A DNA stretch of 64,000 nt, taken from Pseudomonas sp. CCI4.2. Its GTDB lineage: Bacteria; Pseudomonadota; Gammaproteobacteria; Pseudomonadales; Pseudomonadaceae. Positions 33,700 through 42,624 of this stretch are shown one piece after another. Position 1 is the stretch's first letter. The number at the start of each line of letters is the position of its first letter. A program made the position numbers and the translations under genes. Under the pieces are notes generated by a model, which did not search any database, had not been told where the DNA came from, and saw only the letters and a list, made by a program, of their open reading frames with translations. Location: positions 5,382,501 through 5,446,500 of the forward strand of contig NZ_CP133781.1 of NCBI RefSeq assembly GCF_034350045.1. Reading direction: 5' to 3'.

Positions 33700-34812
33700 T
33701 TAGAAATGTATGACTGTTCGAATGCTTTTACCTTCATGCATCAGGTCAAACGCCTTGTTGATGTCTTCAAGGCCCATGGTGTGGGTGATGAAGGTATCCA
33801 GCGGGATTTCGCCGCTCTGCGCCATTTCTACATAGCTTGGCAACTCGGTGCGACCGCGTACGCCGCCAAATGCCGAACCGCGCCACACGCGCCCGGTAAC
33901 CAATTGGAAGGGACGCGTGGAGATTTCCTGACCGGCACCCGCCACACCGATGATCACCGACTCGCCCCACCCTTTGTGGCAGCACTCAAGCGCTGCGCGC
34001 ATCAGTTGCACGTTACCGATACATTCGAAGGAGAAATCCACGCCGCCATCAGTGAGGTCAACAATCACTTCCTGGATAGGTCGATCGTAGTCTTTCGGGT
34101 TGATGCAGTCGGTGGCCCCCAGTTGTTTGGCAATGTCGAATTTGCCTGGGTTGATGTCGATGGCGATGATCCGGCCGGCCTTAGCTTTTACTGCACCAAT
34201 GAGTGCCGACAAGCCAATGCCGCCCAAGCCAAAGATTGCCACGGTATCGCCGGGCTTGACCTTGGCGGTGTTGATGACAGCGCCGATCCCGGTGGTGACG
34301 CCGCAGCCGAGCAAGCAGACTTTTTCAAGAGGCGCATCTTTGGAGATCTTGGCCACCGATATCTCTGGAAGCACCGTGTATTCAGAGAAAGTCGAGGTGC
34401 CCATGTAATGGAAAATCGTCTGCCCTTCGTAGGAAAAGCGCGACGTACTGTCCGGCATCAAGCCTTTGCCCTGGGTGGCGCGAATGGCTTGGCAGAGGTT
34501 GGTCTTGCCCGACAAACAGTATTTGCATTGGCGGCATTCAGGGGTGTACAGCGGAATAACGTGATCGCCGACAGCGACCGAGGTCACGCCTTCGCCGACG
34601 GCTTCAACGATTGCGCCGCCTTCGTGGCCAAGAATCGATGGAAAGATGCCTTCCGGGTCTGCGCCGGACAGCGTGTAGGCGTCCGTATGGCAAACGCCGG
34701 AAGCGACGACCCGAAGCAGCACTTCACCAGCCTTTGGCATCGCGACATCGACTTCAACGATTTCGAGCGGTTTCTTGGCCTCAAAGGCAACGGCGGCACG
34801 TGACTTGATCAT
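33700..34812 (-). CDS. adhC: S-(hydroxymethyl)glutathione dehydrogenase (class III ADH)
   Basis: 370 residues. Zinc alcohol dehydrogenase: catalytic-zinc VCHTDAYTLSG and GHEGGAIVEAVGEG, structural-zinc cysteines CRQCKYCLSGKTNLC, and NAD-binding GDTVAIFGLGGIGLSALIGA. Oxidises the formaldehyde-glutathione adduct. ATG 34812 has GGAGAA eight bases upstream. Divergent from gfnR, whose P. aeruginosa counterpart activates this pathway. Confidence 0.97.
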   Translation of the reverse strand: MIKSRAAVAFEAKKPLEIVEVDVAMPKAGEVLLRVVASGVCHTDAYTLSGADPEGIFPSILGHEGGAIVEAVGEGVTSVAVGDHVIPLYTPECRQCKYCLSGKTNLCQAIRATQGKGLMPDSTSRFSYEGQTIFHYMGTSTFSEYTVLPEISVAKISKDAPLEKVCLLGCGVTTGIGAVINTAKVKPGDTVAIFGLGGIGLSALIGAVKAKAGRIIAIDINPGKFDIAKQLGATDCINPKDYDRPIQEVIVDLTDGGVDFSFECIGNVQLMRAALECCHKGWGESVIIGVAGAGQEISTRPFQLVTGRVWRGSAFGGVRGRTELPSYVEMAQSGEIPLDTFITHTMGLEDINKAFDLMHEGKSIRTVIHF

Positions 34813-34863
34813 CAGTTTTTCTCCATCGAGTAAATACAAGCGTTGGAGTGTAATACAGTGCTG

Positions 34864-34891
34864 TTTGCGGAATAATCCGACCGAAAGCAAA
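34864..34891. promoter_or_regulatory. Candidate GfnR operator between adhC and gfnR
   Basis: TTTGC (34864-34868) and GCAAA (34887-34891) bracket a shorter inverted repeat CGGA-ATAA-TCCG (34868-34879). It lies in the 105-base divergent region and includes a LysR-like spaced dyad. The assignment to GfnR is inference from position. Confidence 0.4.
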
Positions 34892-34917
34892 ACATTATTG
34901 CTGCACAGGGATAATCA

Positions 34918-35832
34918 ATGATCGCCAACCGCTGGGAAGGGCTGGATGAATTCGTCGCCGTCGCCGAATGCGGACAGTTCACTGCCGCCGCTGAGCGTAT
35001 GGGCGTTTCCTCATCGCACATCAGTCGTCAAATCGTTCGGCTTGAGGAACGGCTGCAAACACGCCTGCTCTACCGCAGTACCCGACGGGTGACCCTGACC
35101 GAAGCCGGACAAACTTTTTTACAACATTGCCAACGCTTGCAGGATGGCCGCGAGGAAGCACTGCGAGCGGTCGGCGATTTGGCGAGCGAACCCAAAGGCC
35201 TGCTGCGCATGACCTGTGCGGTGGCGTATGGAGAGCGGTTTGTCGCGCCGCTGGTGACTGAATTCATGGGACTCTACCCGCAACTCCGGGTCGACATAGA
35301 ACTAAGTAATCGCACCCTAGATCTGGTTCACGAAGGACTCGATCTGGCCATTCGCCTAGGTCGACTGCAAGACTCGCGATTGGTTGCCACTCGTTTGGCG
35401 CCGCGCCGCATGTACCTGTGCGCATCGCCTTCCTACCTTGAGCGCTACGGGCGACCGCACAGTTTGTCCGAGTTAAGTCGCCACAATTGCCTGATCGGCA
35501 GCACCGACAGTTGGTTGCTGCAACAAAACGGGCGGGAGTTTTCGCAACGGGTACAGGGCAACTGGCGCTGCAATAGTGGCCAAGCCGTGCTGGATGCGGC
35601 ATTACAAGGAATTGGGTTGTGTCAGTTGCCGGACTATTACGTGCTTGAACATTTAAACAGTGGCGCGCTGGTTCCCTTGCTGGATGCGCATCAGCCTCCG
35701 AACACGGCCGTCTGGGCGCTGTATCCGCAACAACGGCACCTGTCACCCAAGGTTAGAAAACTGGTAGAACACCTTAAAGCCGGCCTAGCCCTGAGAAAGG
35801 AATATTGCGAGCCCGCCAAACTCAGCGTTTAA
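34918..35832 (+). CDS. gfnR: LysR-type regulator of formaldehyde detoxification (GfnR)
   Basis: 304 residues. N-terminal helix-turn-helix (LDEFVAVAECGQFTAAAERMGVSSSHISRQIVRLE), then a LysR effector domain from about 90 (PKGLLRMTCAVAYGERFVAPLV). Divergent from adhC-fghA, the same arrangement as in P. aeruginosa, where GfnR activates glutathione-dependent formaldehyde removal. Gene identity rests on this context plus the LysR fold. Confidence 0.82.
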   Translation: MIANRWEGLDEFVAVAECGQFTAAAERMGVSSSHISRQIVRLEERLQTRLLYRSTRRVTLTEAGQTFLQHCQRLQDGREEALRAVGDLASEPKGLLRMTCAVAYGERFVAPLVTEFMGLYPQLRVDIELSNRTLDLVHEGLDLAIRLGRLQDSRLVATRLAPRRMYLCASPSYLERYGRPHSLSELSRHNCLIGSTDSWLLQQNGREFSQRVQGNWRCNSGQAVLDAALQGIGLCQLPDYYVLEHLNSGALVPLLDAHQPPNTAVWALYPQQRHLSPKVRKLVEHLKAGLALRKEYCEPAKLSV

Positions 35833-35833
35833 C

Positions 35834-36535
35834 TCAGAATTTACGGCGCTGGCGCAGCCATTCAAGGTCCTCAGGACGGGTGACCTTGATGTTGTCGGAG
35901 CGGCCTTCGATCAATCGGGGGGACTGACCAGACCATTCCATGGCAGACGCTTCATCGGTAATGCTGACCTCCGACACCAGGCTGTCGGCCAAGGCTCGAT
36001 GCAGGGCGCCAAGGCGGAACATCTGCGGCGTGTAAGCCAGCCAGATAAAACTGCGATCTACCGTTTCTGTGACGCGACCACGGCTGTCGGCGCGTTTCAA
36101 GGTATCGCGGGCGGGAACGGCCAGCAGGCCGCCCACCGGATCATCAGCCAATTCGGACAGCAGCTTGTTCAAATCCCCACGCGAAAGGTTCGGGCGCGCA
36201 GCATCGTGAACCAACACCCAATCGTCGTCATGGGCACCGTTCGCGTGCAACAGCAGCAATGCATTGAGTACCGAATCTGCCCTTTCCTTTCCGCCCGCCG
36301 CGCGCTGAATTCGTGGGTCTGCCGCGCAGGCCAAGGTTGGCCAGTAAGGATCATCCACAGCCAAACTGATCACCAGGCCCAAGAGTTGGGGGTGATCGAG
36401 AAAACAAGCGAGGCTGTGTTCAAGAATAGTGAGGCCGCCCAGCTGCAAATACTGCTTGGGACGGTCTGCCGCCATGCGAGCGCCGATACCGGCAGCGGGA
36501 ATAATTGCCCAGAAGGCAGGCAAAGCGGAAATCAT
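35834..36535 (-). CDS. ispD: 2-C-methyl-D-erythritol 4-phosphate cytidylyltransferase IspD
   Basis: 233 residues. N-terminal nucleotide-binding IIPAAGIGARMAADRPKQYLQL, then VLVHDAARPNLS and the C-terminal TDEASAMEWSG and DNIKVTRPEDL. Third step of the MEP isoprenoid pathway (CTP plus MEP). Overlaps ftsB by four bases, so it is made from the same message. Converges on gfnR with only one base between their stops. Confidence 0.96.
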   Translation of the reverse strand: MISALPAFWAIIPAAGIGARMAADRPKQYLQLGGLTILEHSLACFLDHPQLLGLVISLAVDDPYWPTLACAADPRIQRAAGGKERADSVLNALLLLHANGAHDDDWVLVHDAARPNLSRGDLNKLLSELADDPVGGLLAVPARDTLKRADSRGRVTETVDRSFIWLAYTPQMFRLGALHRALADSLVSEVSITDEASAMEWSGQSPRLIEGRSDNIKVTRPEDLEWLRQRRKF

Positions 36536-36810
36536 TGGGCCAACTGATAGAGAGTTTCGCCGTCTTTAACCATGCCGAGTTCATGGCGAGCACGTTCTTC
36601 AACGGTCTCCATGCCTTTTTTCAGCTCCAACACTTCCGCGTCGAGAATACGGTTACGTTCGAGCAAAGCATCGTTTTCCGCATGCTGATCAGCAATTTGC
36701 TGAGACAGACTGGCCACTTGCGCCAAGCTTCCATTACCCACCCACAAGCGGTACTGCAGGCCAGCCAGCAGCAGGAGCAAGATCAGGAACAACCAGTTAG
36801 GACTGCGCAT
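36532..36810 (-). CDS. ftsB: Cell division protein FtsB
   Basis: 92 residues: short cytoplasmic tail, one membrane segment (LFLILLLLLAGLQYRLWVG), then a coiled coil (SLSQQIADQHAENDALLERNRILDAEVLELK) and RARHELGMVKDGE. Matches the bitopic divisome protein FtsB, partner of FtsL and FtsQ. It precedes ispD with a 4-base overlap and follows eno after 159 bases; an ACCCG/CGGGT hairpin lies in that gap at about 36877-36892. Confidence 0.95.
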   Translation of the reverse strand: MRSPNWLFLILLLLLAGLQYRLWVGNGSLAQVASLSQQIADQHAENDALLERNRILDAEVLELKKGMETVEERARHELGMVKDGETLYQLAQ

Positions 36811-36969
36811 TGAATATCAGGTACTCAGTGGAAAAAGACAGCGGTGCCGACACATTAAAGCAGTGAGGGCATCGAACCCGATAGCCGGGTCCGATCACTC
36901 ATATACGGACAGAATCGTCGGTTAATCGACTTTTCGTATTGTGCCCGTCGTCTTTTTACCATCTCCAGC

Positions 36970-38259
36970 TCAGCCGCGAAACTCGCTGCGACCGTTGTAT
37001 ACAGCTTTGGCGCCCAATTGCTCTTCGATACGCAGCAATTGGTTGTACTTGGCGATGCGATCGGAACGGCTCAGCGAGCCAGTTTTGATCTGACCCGCTG
37101 CAGTACCGACCGCCAGGTCAGCAATGGTCGAATCTTCAGTTTCGCCGGAACGGTGCGAGATGATCGCCGTATACCCTGCTGCTTTAGCCATCTGAATGGC
37201 TTCCAGCGTTTCGGTGAGGGTGCCGATCTGGTTGAACTTGATCAGGATCGAGTTGGCGATCTTTTTATCGATGCCTTCTTTCAGGATCTTGGTGTTGGTC
37301 ACGAACAGGTCGTCGCCCACCAATTGAATTTTTTCGCCGATCTTGTCGGTAAGGACTTTCCAGCCAGCCCAGTCGGACTCGTCCAGACCGTCTTCAATGG
37401 AGATGATCGGGTAACGCTCGGTCAAGCCCTTGAGGTAGTCGGCAAAGCCTTCGGAGGTAAACACTTGGCTTTCGCCGGACAAGTTGTATTTGCCGTCTTC
37501 GTAGAATTCGCTGGCCGCGCAATCCAATGCGAGAGTCACGTCGGTGCCAAGATTGTAACCGGCGTTAGCCACAGCTTCCGAGATGACTTTCAACGCGTCT
37601 TCGTTAGACGCCAGGTTAGGCGCAAAACCGCCTTCATCACCCACCGCAGTGTTCAAGCCACGAGCCTTGAGCACAGCTTTGAGGTGGTGGAAAATTTCGG
37701 TGCCCATTCGCAACGCTTCCGAGAACGTCTTGGCGCCAACCGGCTGCACCATGAATTCCTGGATATCGATGTTGTTATCGGCATGCTCGCCACCGTTGAT
37801 GATGTTCATCATTGGGACGGGCATGGAATAAACACCGGGGGTGCCGTTGAGGTTAGCGATGTGAGCGTACAGCGGCAAGTCCTGATCCTGAGCTGCGGCT
37901 TTGGCAGCGGCCAAGGACACAGCGAGGATCGCATTGGCACCCAGACTGCCTTTGTTTTCAGTGCCGTCCAGGGCAATCATGGCGCGATCAAGCGCCTGCT
38001 GGTCCACCGGGTCTTTGCCCATCAACAGGGCACGGATCGGACCATTGATATTGGCCACGGCCTTGAGAACACCTTTACCCAAGTAACGGCTCTTGTCGCC
38101 ATCACGCAGCTCAAGCGCTTCACGCGAGCCAGTGGAAGCACCGGACGGCGCGCACGCACTGCCGATGATGCCGTTATCGAGGAGCACGTCCGCTTCCACG
38201 GTGGGATTACCACGGGAGTCGAGAACTTCACGACCTTTGATGTCGACGATTTTTGCCAT
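36970..38259 (-). CDS. eno: Enolase
   Basis: 429 residues. MAKIVDIKGREVLDSRGNPTVE start, catalytic Glu region (VGDEGGFAPNL), metal ligands in LALDCAASEF, SIEDGLDESDW and LVGDDLFVTN, and SHRSGETEDSTIADLAVG near the end. Interconverts 2-phosphoglycerate and phosphoenolpyruvate and scaffolds the RNA degradosome. I chose ATG 38259, the usual start, although the frame is open to 38367. Confidence 0.98.
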   Translation of the reverse strand: MAKIVDIKGREVLDSRGNPTVEADVLLDNGIIGSACAPSGASTGSREALELRDGDKSRYLGKGVLKAVANINGPIRALLMGKDPVDQQALDRAMIALDGTENKGSLGANAILAVSLAAAKAAAQDQDLPLYAHIANLNGTPGVYSMPVPMMNIINGGEHADNNIDIQEFMVQPVGAKTFSEALRMGTEIFHHLKAVLKARGLNTAVGDEGGFAPNLASNEDALKVISEAVANAGYNLGTDVTLALDCAASEFYEDGKYNLSGESQVFTSEGFADYLKGLTERYPIISIEDGLDESDWAGWKVLTDKIGEKIQLVGDDLFVTNTKILKEGIDKKIANSILIKFNQIGTLTETLEAIQMAKAAGYTAIISHRSGETEDSTIADLAVGTAAGQIKTGSLSRSDRIAKYNQLLRIEEQLGAKAVYNGRSEFRG

Positions 38260-38426
38260 TGTTGTAAACACTCCAGGATTGACGAAGACGACGCAGCTGA
38301 AAATATTGATGGCACCGTCAGTGCGTATGCAGCGGGCAGCTCTGACTGACGATAACCCTCTGACCATCGACCAGAGAAATAGTGTGCGGCACTTTACCGA
38401 ACGGCACTCTACCGGAGAAGCCGCTG

Positions 38427-39272
38427 TTAAGCGGTTTCTACCGTCGGAAAACTTTTTACCAGGTCATCCAGTGCTTTCAACTGAGTCAGGAATGGCTCGA
38501 GTTTGTCCAGACGCAAAGCGCAGGGACCGTCGCACTTGGCGTTATCCGGATCCGGATGCGCCTCAAGGAATAACCCTGCCAAGCTCTGACTCAAGCCAGC
38601 CTTGGCCAGATCGAGCACCTGAGCCCGACGACCACCGGCAGAGTCCGAACGACCGCCCGGCATTTGCAGGGCGTGGGTCACGTCGAAAAACACCGGGTAT
38701 TGAAACTGCTTCATGATGCCGAAGCCGAGCATGTCCACCACCAGGTTGTTGTACCCGAAGCTGGAGCCACGCTCGCACAGGATCAATTGGTCATTCCCGG
38801 CTTCTTCGCACTTGTTCAGGATGTGTTTCATTTCCTGAGGCGCGAGAAACTGGGCTTTCTTGATGTTGATCACCGCGCCGGTCTTGGCCATGGCAACCAC
38901 AAGATCGGTCTGCCGCGACAAAAATGCAGGCAACTGAATGATGTCGCACATTTCAGCCACCACCGCCGCTTGCTCCGGCTCATGCACGTCGGTAATCAGC
39001 GGCACGCCGAAGGTCTTCTTAATTTCCTCGAAAATCCGCATACCCTGTTCCAGACCAGGGCCACGGTAAGAGGTCACGGACGAACGATTGGCCTTGTCGA
39101 AGCTTGCCTTGAAGACATACGGAATGCCCAGTTTTTCGGTCGCCCGGACATAGGCCTCACAGACCTGCATCGCCATGTCCCGGGATTCCAGCACGTTCAT
39201 GCCGCCAAACAACACGAACGGCTTGTCGTTGGCGATCTCGATTGAGCCTACACGGATGATCTTCTGCGACAT
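38427..39272 (-). CDS. kdsA: 3-deoxy-8-phosphooctulonate (KDO8P) synthase KdsA
   Basis: 281 residues. Condenses phosphoenolpyruvate and arabinose 5-phosphate, giving KDO for lipopolysaccharide. FKASFDKANRSS, TDVHEPEQAAVVAEMCDIIQLPAFLSRQTDL and LCERGSSFGYNNLVVDM are family motifs. ATG 39272 (MSQKIIRVGSIEIANDKP) matches known KdsA starts; ATG 39281 adds three residues. It lies 17 bases downstream of pyrG and upstream of eno, a common pseudomonad order. Confidence 0.97.
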   Translation of the reverse strand: MSQKIIRVGSIEIANDKPFVLFGGMNVLESRDMAMQVCEAYVRATEKLGIPYVFKASFDKANRSSVTSYRGPGLEQGMRIFEEIKKTFGVPLITDVHEPEQAAVVAEMCDIIQLPAFLSRQTDLVVAMAKTGAVINIKKAQFLAPQEMKHILNKCEEAGNDQLILCERGSSFGYNNLVVDMLGFGIMKQFQYPVFFDVTHALQMPGGRSDSAGGRRAQVLDLAKAGLSQSLAGLFLEAHPDPDNAKCDGPCALRLDKLEPFLTQLKALDDLVKSFPTVETA

Positions 39273-39289
39273 GCTGTTCATATTCCGGC

Positions 39290-40921
39290 TTAGGCCTTCT
39301 TCTGGTGTTGGGTCAGTGCCGCCTTCACGAAACCGCTGAACAACGGATGGCCGTCGCGCGGTGTCGATGTGAACTCAGGGTGGAACTGGCACGCCACAAA
39401 CCATGGATGATCCGGCGCTTCGATCACTTCAACCAGCGCACCATCACCAGAACGACCGGAAATTTTCAGACCGGCTTCGATTAGGCTTGGCAGCAGGTTG
39501 TTGTTCACTTCGTAACGATGGCGATGACGCTCGACAATGACGTCTTTGGCATAGCAATCGTGGACCAGCGAACCGGGTGCAAGCTGGCAATCCTGTGCGC
39601 CCAGGCGCATGGTGCCGCCCAAGTCGGAGGTTTCAGTACGAACTTCAACAGCCCCGGTCGCGTCTTCCCACTCGGTGATCAGACCGACGACCGGGTAGCC
39701 GCTGGCGCGATCAAACTCAGTGGAGTTAGCGTCTTTCCAACCCAGCACGTTGCGAGCGAACTCAATAACGGCCACTTGCATGCCTAGGCAGATACCCAGG
39801 TACGGCACTTTATTTTCACGAGCGAACTGGACGGCAGTGATCTTGCCTTCAACGCCACGCAGACCGAAGCCGCCGGGCACGAGAATCGCGTCACACCCTT
39901 CAAGCAAGGCAGTGCCTTGGTTTTCGATGTCTTCGGAATCGATGTAGCGCAGATTGACCTTGGTGCGATTGGTGATGCCGGCGTGACTCATCGCTTCGAT
40001 CAGCGATTTGTAAGCGTCGAGCAACTCCATGTATTTGCCAACCATGGCGATGGTGACTTCATGCTCAGGATGGAGCTTGGCATCGACCACTTTTTCCCAC
40101 TCGGACAAATCGGCACCGCCACACTGCAAGCCGAAACGCTCAACGACGAAATCATCCAGACCCTGGGCGTGCAATACCGCCGGGATCTTGTAGATGGTGT
40201 CGACGTCTTCCAGGGAAATAACCGCGCGCTCTTCAACGTTGGTGAACAACGCAATTTTGCGACGTGAGGAAATATCGATAGGGTGATCGGAGCGGCAAAT
40301 CAGCACATCAGGCTGCAAACCGATGGAACGCAGCTCTTTTACCGAATGCTGGGTAGGCTTGGTTTTGGTTTCACCGGCCGTGGCGATGTAAGGCACCAGC
40401 GTCAAGTGAATCAACATGGCGCGTTTGGCACCGACTTCAACGCGCAATTGGCGAATAGCTTCCAGGAACGGTTGCGATTCGATGTCGCCCACAGTCCCAC
40501 CGATCTCGACCATGGCGACATCAGCATCGCCTGCGCCCTTGATGATCCGGCGCTTGATTTCGTCGGTGATGTGCGGAATCACCTGGATGGTTGCGCCCAG
40601 ATAATCACCACGGCGCTCTTTGCGCAGGACGTGTTCGTACACACGGCCAGTCGTGAAGTTGTTGTTCTGGGTCATGGTAGTGCGGATAAACCGCTCGTAG
40701 TGGCCCAAGTCCAGGTCAGTTTCAGCGCCGTCATGGGTGACGAACACTTCACCGTGCTGGAATGGGCTCATGGTGCCCGGGTCCACGTTGATGTAGGGGT
40801 CCAGCTTCAGCATGGTGACCTTAAGTCCCCGCGCCTCCAGGATGGCCGCCAATGAAGCTGCGGCGATGCCTTTCCCCAATGAAGAAACAACACCGCCCGT
40901 GACGAAGATGTAGCGCGTCAT
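39290..40921 (-). CDS. pyrG: CTP synthase PyrG
   Basis: 543 residues. N-terminal synthase domain (FVTGGVVSSLGKGIAAASLA with the P-loop, LDPYINVDPGTMSPFQHGEVFVTHDG) and C-terminal class I glutaminase with YLGICLGMQ (nucleophile Cys) and ACQFHPEF (His-Glu). Aminates UTP to CTP. Normal length. Its upstream gap to tilS (40922-41188) contains no gene or clear structure. Confidence 0.98.
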   Translation of the reverse strand: MTRYIFVTGGVVSSLGKGIAAASLAAILEARGLKVTMLKLDPYINVDPGTMSPFQHGEVFVTHDGAETDLDLGHYERFIRTTMTQNNNFTTGRVYEHVLRKERRGDYLGATIQVIPHITDEIKRRIIKGAGDADVAMVEIGGTVGDIESQPFLEAIRQLRVEVGAKRAMLIHLTLVPYIATAGETKTKPTQHSVKELRSIGLQPDVLICRSDHPIDISSRRKIALFTNVEERAVISLEDVDTIYKIPAVLHAQGLDDFVVERFGLQCGGADLSEWEKVVDAKLHPEHEVTIAMVGKYMELLDAYKSLIEAMSHAGITNRTKVNLRYIDSEDIENQGTALLEGCDAILVPGGFGLRGVEGKITAVQFARENKVPYLGICLGMQVAVIEFARNVLGWKDANSTEFDRASGYPVVGLITEWEDATGAVEVRTETSDLGGTMRLGAQDCQLAPGSLVHDCYAKDVIVERHRHRYEVNNNLLPSLIEAGLKISGRSGDGALVEVIEAPDHPWFVACQFHPEFTSTPRDGHPLFSGFVKAALTQHQKKA

Positions 40922-41188
40922 GAAAAACCCTAGAAGTCTGCGTTAAAGCGGTCAGAGCCGCCGGGGAAAGCGAATGAAGGCCGAAGCCCGCAATTACCAA
41001 AAGATCTCACAGTGCACTCCTGAAAATTGCTGCGTTGGGACCGGCAGACTGAAAAAGCCTGCCTGTTGCTCGCTACATTTTTGAGAATCGCCCAGCAAAA
41101 CAGCCTGGTAATTGGCAACTTCCGTCAATTCAGAAGAATCCACAGAAGCTCTATCAAGAAGGGAGCGTAGTCTACCGGAAACGGCCTT

Positions 41189-42508
41189 TCAGCTCAAACT
41201 TTGGTCGTTCGTCGGTGCGATCCAGTGCAATTGCCAGTCGCCACGGGCTGTGCCGTCCAATCCTGGCAGGTTGGCAACCGCCAATAATTGGTCTGCGTGA
41301 TACAACAATGGCAAACGAGCTCGTGCAAAAACTGGCAGACCGCTCTCATTCAGCAGTCGTTTCAGATCACGATGCCCTCGATCCGGCAATTGCATGATTT
41401 CCCCGCCTTGGCGATAACGCACCTGAAACTCACCTGCTGGAACTTCGCCGCTGAATTCAAGCCAACCATTGCTCGCTAGCGCCAGCATTTGTTTAGAGTC
41501 ACGCCAGGCTGTTGTCGCAGCCAGTGGCTGTAACCAAGCAGTAGGTAGCCACCAGATTCGGTGTTCGGCGCGATGCAGCTCACCGTCGGCCAACCGCCAA
41601 ATGGGCTGCGAACCCTCGCGGGCGTCGCGCAAGCTGTCCCAGCCAACCCAATGATCGCTGTCCGGCAGGCGCGTCAGATCCGCGAGCCAGTGTCGTAAGG
41701 CGTTGCGCTGACGTGACAGGGAAAGATGCTTGAGCGGCGCCAGGGCCAACGATGGCAACCCGAGCCAAGGGAATGCCGTGGGCGTCTCAGCGCTGGAAAG
41801 ATCCTGCACCGCCAATTCGTTGAGCAGTCCTTGAGCCTCGGCCAGACGACCGGCAGCCTTCGCCATATTCGCCGACGCTTGAGGCCAGCGATCCACGAGT
41901 AACGGCATAACCTGTCGGCGCAGATAATTTCGAGAGAACTCGCTGTCGGCATTGCTTGGGTCTTCCACCCAGCGCAACGAGTGCTCGGCGGCGTAGGCCT
42001 CCAGCGCAGACCGCGAGATATTCAGCAGCGGCCGCGACATCAGGCCCTTACCCAACGCGCGCTGTTCAGGCATCGCTGCCAAACCCCGCACCCCTGCTCC
42101 ACGCAGTAGCCGAAATAACAACGTCTCTGCTTGATCGTCACGGTGCTGGGCAGTGAGCAACACCTCGTCTGATTCCAGCAACTGATTGAACGCCGCGTAA
42201 CGCGCCTCACGGGCAGCACGCTCGATGCTGGCGCCGGGTTTCACTTCAACTCGAATCACCCGCAGTGGCAGGCCCAGCGCGCTGCATATCGCAGCACAAT
42301 GTTCCGGCCACTCATCTGCCGCAGCCTGAAGGCCATGATGAATGTGAATTGCGGACAAAGGAGGCAATGTTTCGCGGGTCGCGAGATCAGCCAGGAGATG
42401 CAGAAGGACCGTGGAATCCAACCCTCCCGAGAACGCGATGCGCCATGCAGGTGCTCGGAACCATGGGGCTAACGCGCTGAGAAGATGGTCACGTAGATCT
42501 AGTTTCAA
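41189..42508 (-). CDS. tilS: tRNA(Ile)-lysidine synthase TilS
   Basis: About 439 residues. The PP-loop AFSGGLDSTVLLHLL near the N-terminus binds ATP, followed by LTAQHRDDQAETLLFRLLRG and the C-terminal TilS domain. It makes lysidine at C34 of the AUA-reading tRNA. The start is uncertain. The in-frame ATGs at 42547 and 42556 lie inside REP pair D and add residues unlike the family. I favour TTG at 42508 with AGGG nine bases upstream, giving a start resembling other TilS proteins. Confidence 0.9.
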   Translation of the reverse strand: MKLDLRDHLLSALAPWFRAPAWRIAFSGGLDSTVLLHLLADLATRETLPPLSAIHIHHGLQAAADEWPEHCAAICSALGLPLRVIRVEVKPGASIERAAREARYAAFNQLLESDEVLLTAQHRDDQAETLLFRLLRGAGVRGLAAMPEQRALGKGLMSRPLLNISRSALEAYAAEHSLRWVEDPSNADSEFSRNYLRRQVMPLLVDRWPQASANMAKAAGRLAEAQGLLNELAVQDLSSAETPTAFPWLGLPSLALAPLKHLSLSRQRNALRHWLADLTRLPDSDHWVGWDSLRDAREGSQPIWRLADGELHRAEHRIWWLPTAWLQPLAATTAWRDSKQMLALASNGWLEFSGEVPAGEFQVRYRQGGEIMQLPDRGHRDLKRLLNESGLPVFARARLPLLYHADQLLAVANLPGLDGTARGDWQLHWIAPTNDQSLS

Positions 42509-42520
42509 GGCAAGCAACCC

Positions 42521-42594
42521 TGAGCCAACTTGTTGGCGATGTAGCATGCCTGACACACCGCATCATGGCTCTCGCCAACAAGTTGCTCCTACAG
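42521..42594. repeat. REP pair (REPIN-like) D
   Basis: GAGCCAACTTGTTGGCGA and CTCGCCAACAAGTTGCTCCTACAG face each other across about 30 bases between accA and tilS. The left end has lost the terminal CTGTAG of the other copies. It abuts the tilS translation start region. Confidence 0.9.
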
Positions 42595-42624
42595 ATTGGA
42601 TTGGTGAAGACGTTGAGGCTCCAA

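Noticed and set aside
33688..34803. Open frame of 371 codons opposite adhC
   Set aside because: Antisense shadow of a high-GC gene; no ribosome site or domain pattern.
37018..38349. Long open frame (443 codons) on the plus strand opposite eno
   Set aside because: A shadow of the enolase codon pattern. The translation has no family features, and the real gene on the minus strand is unmistakable.
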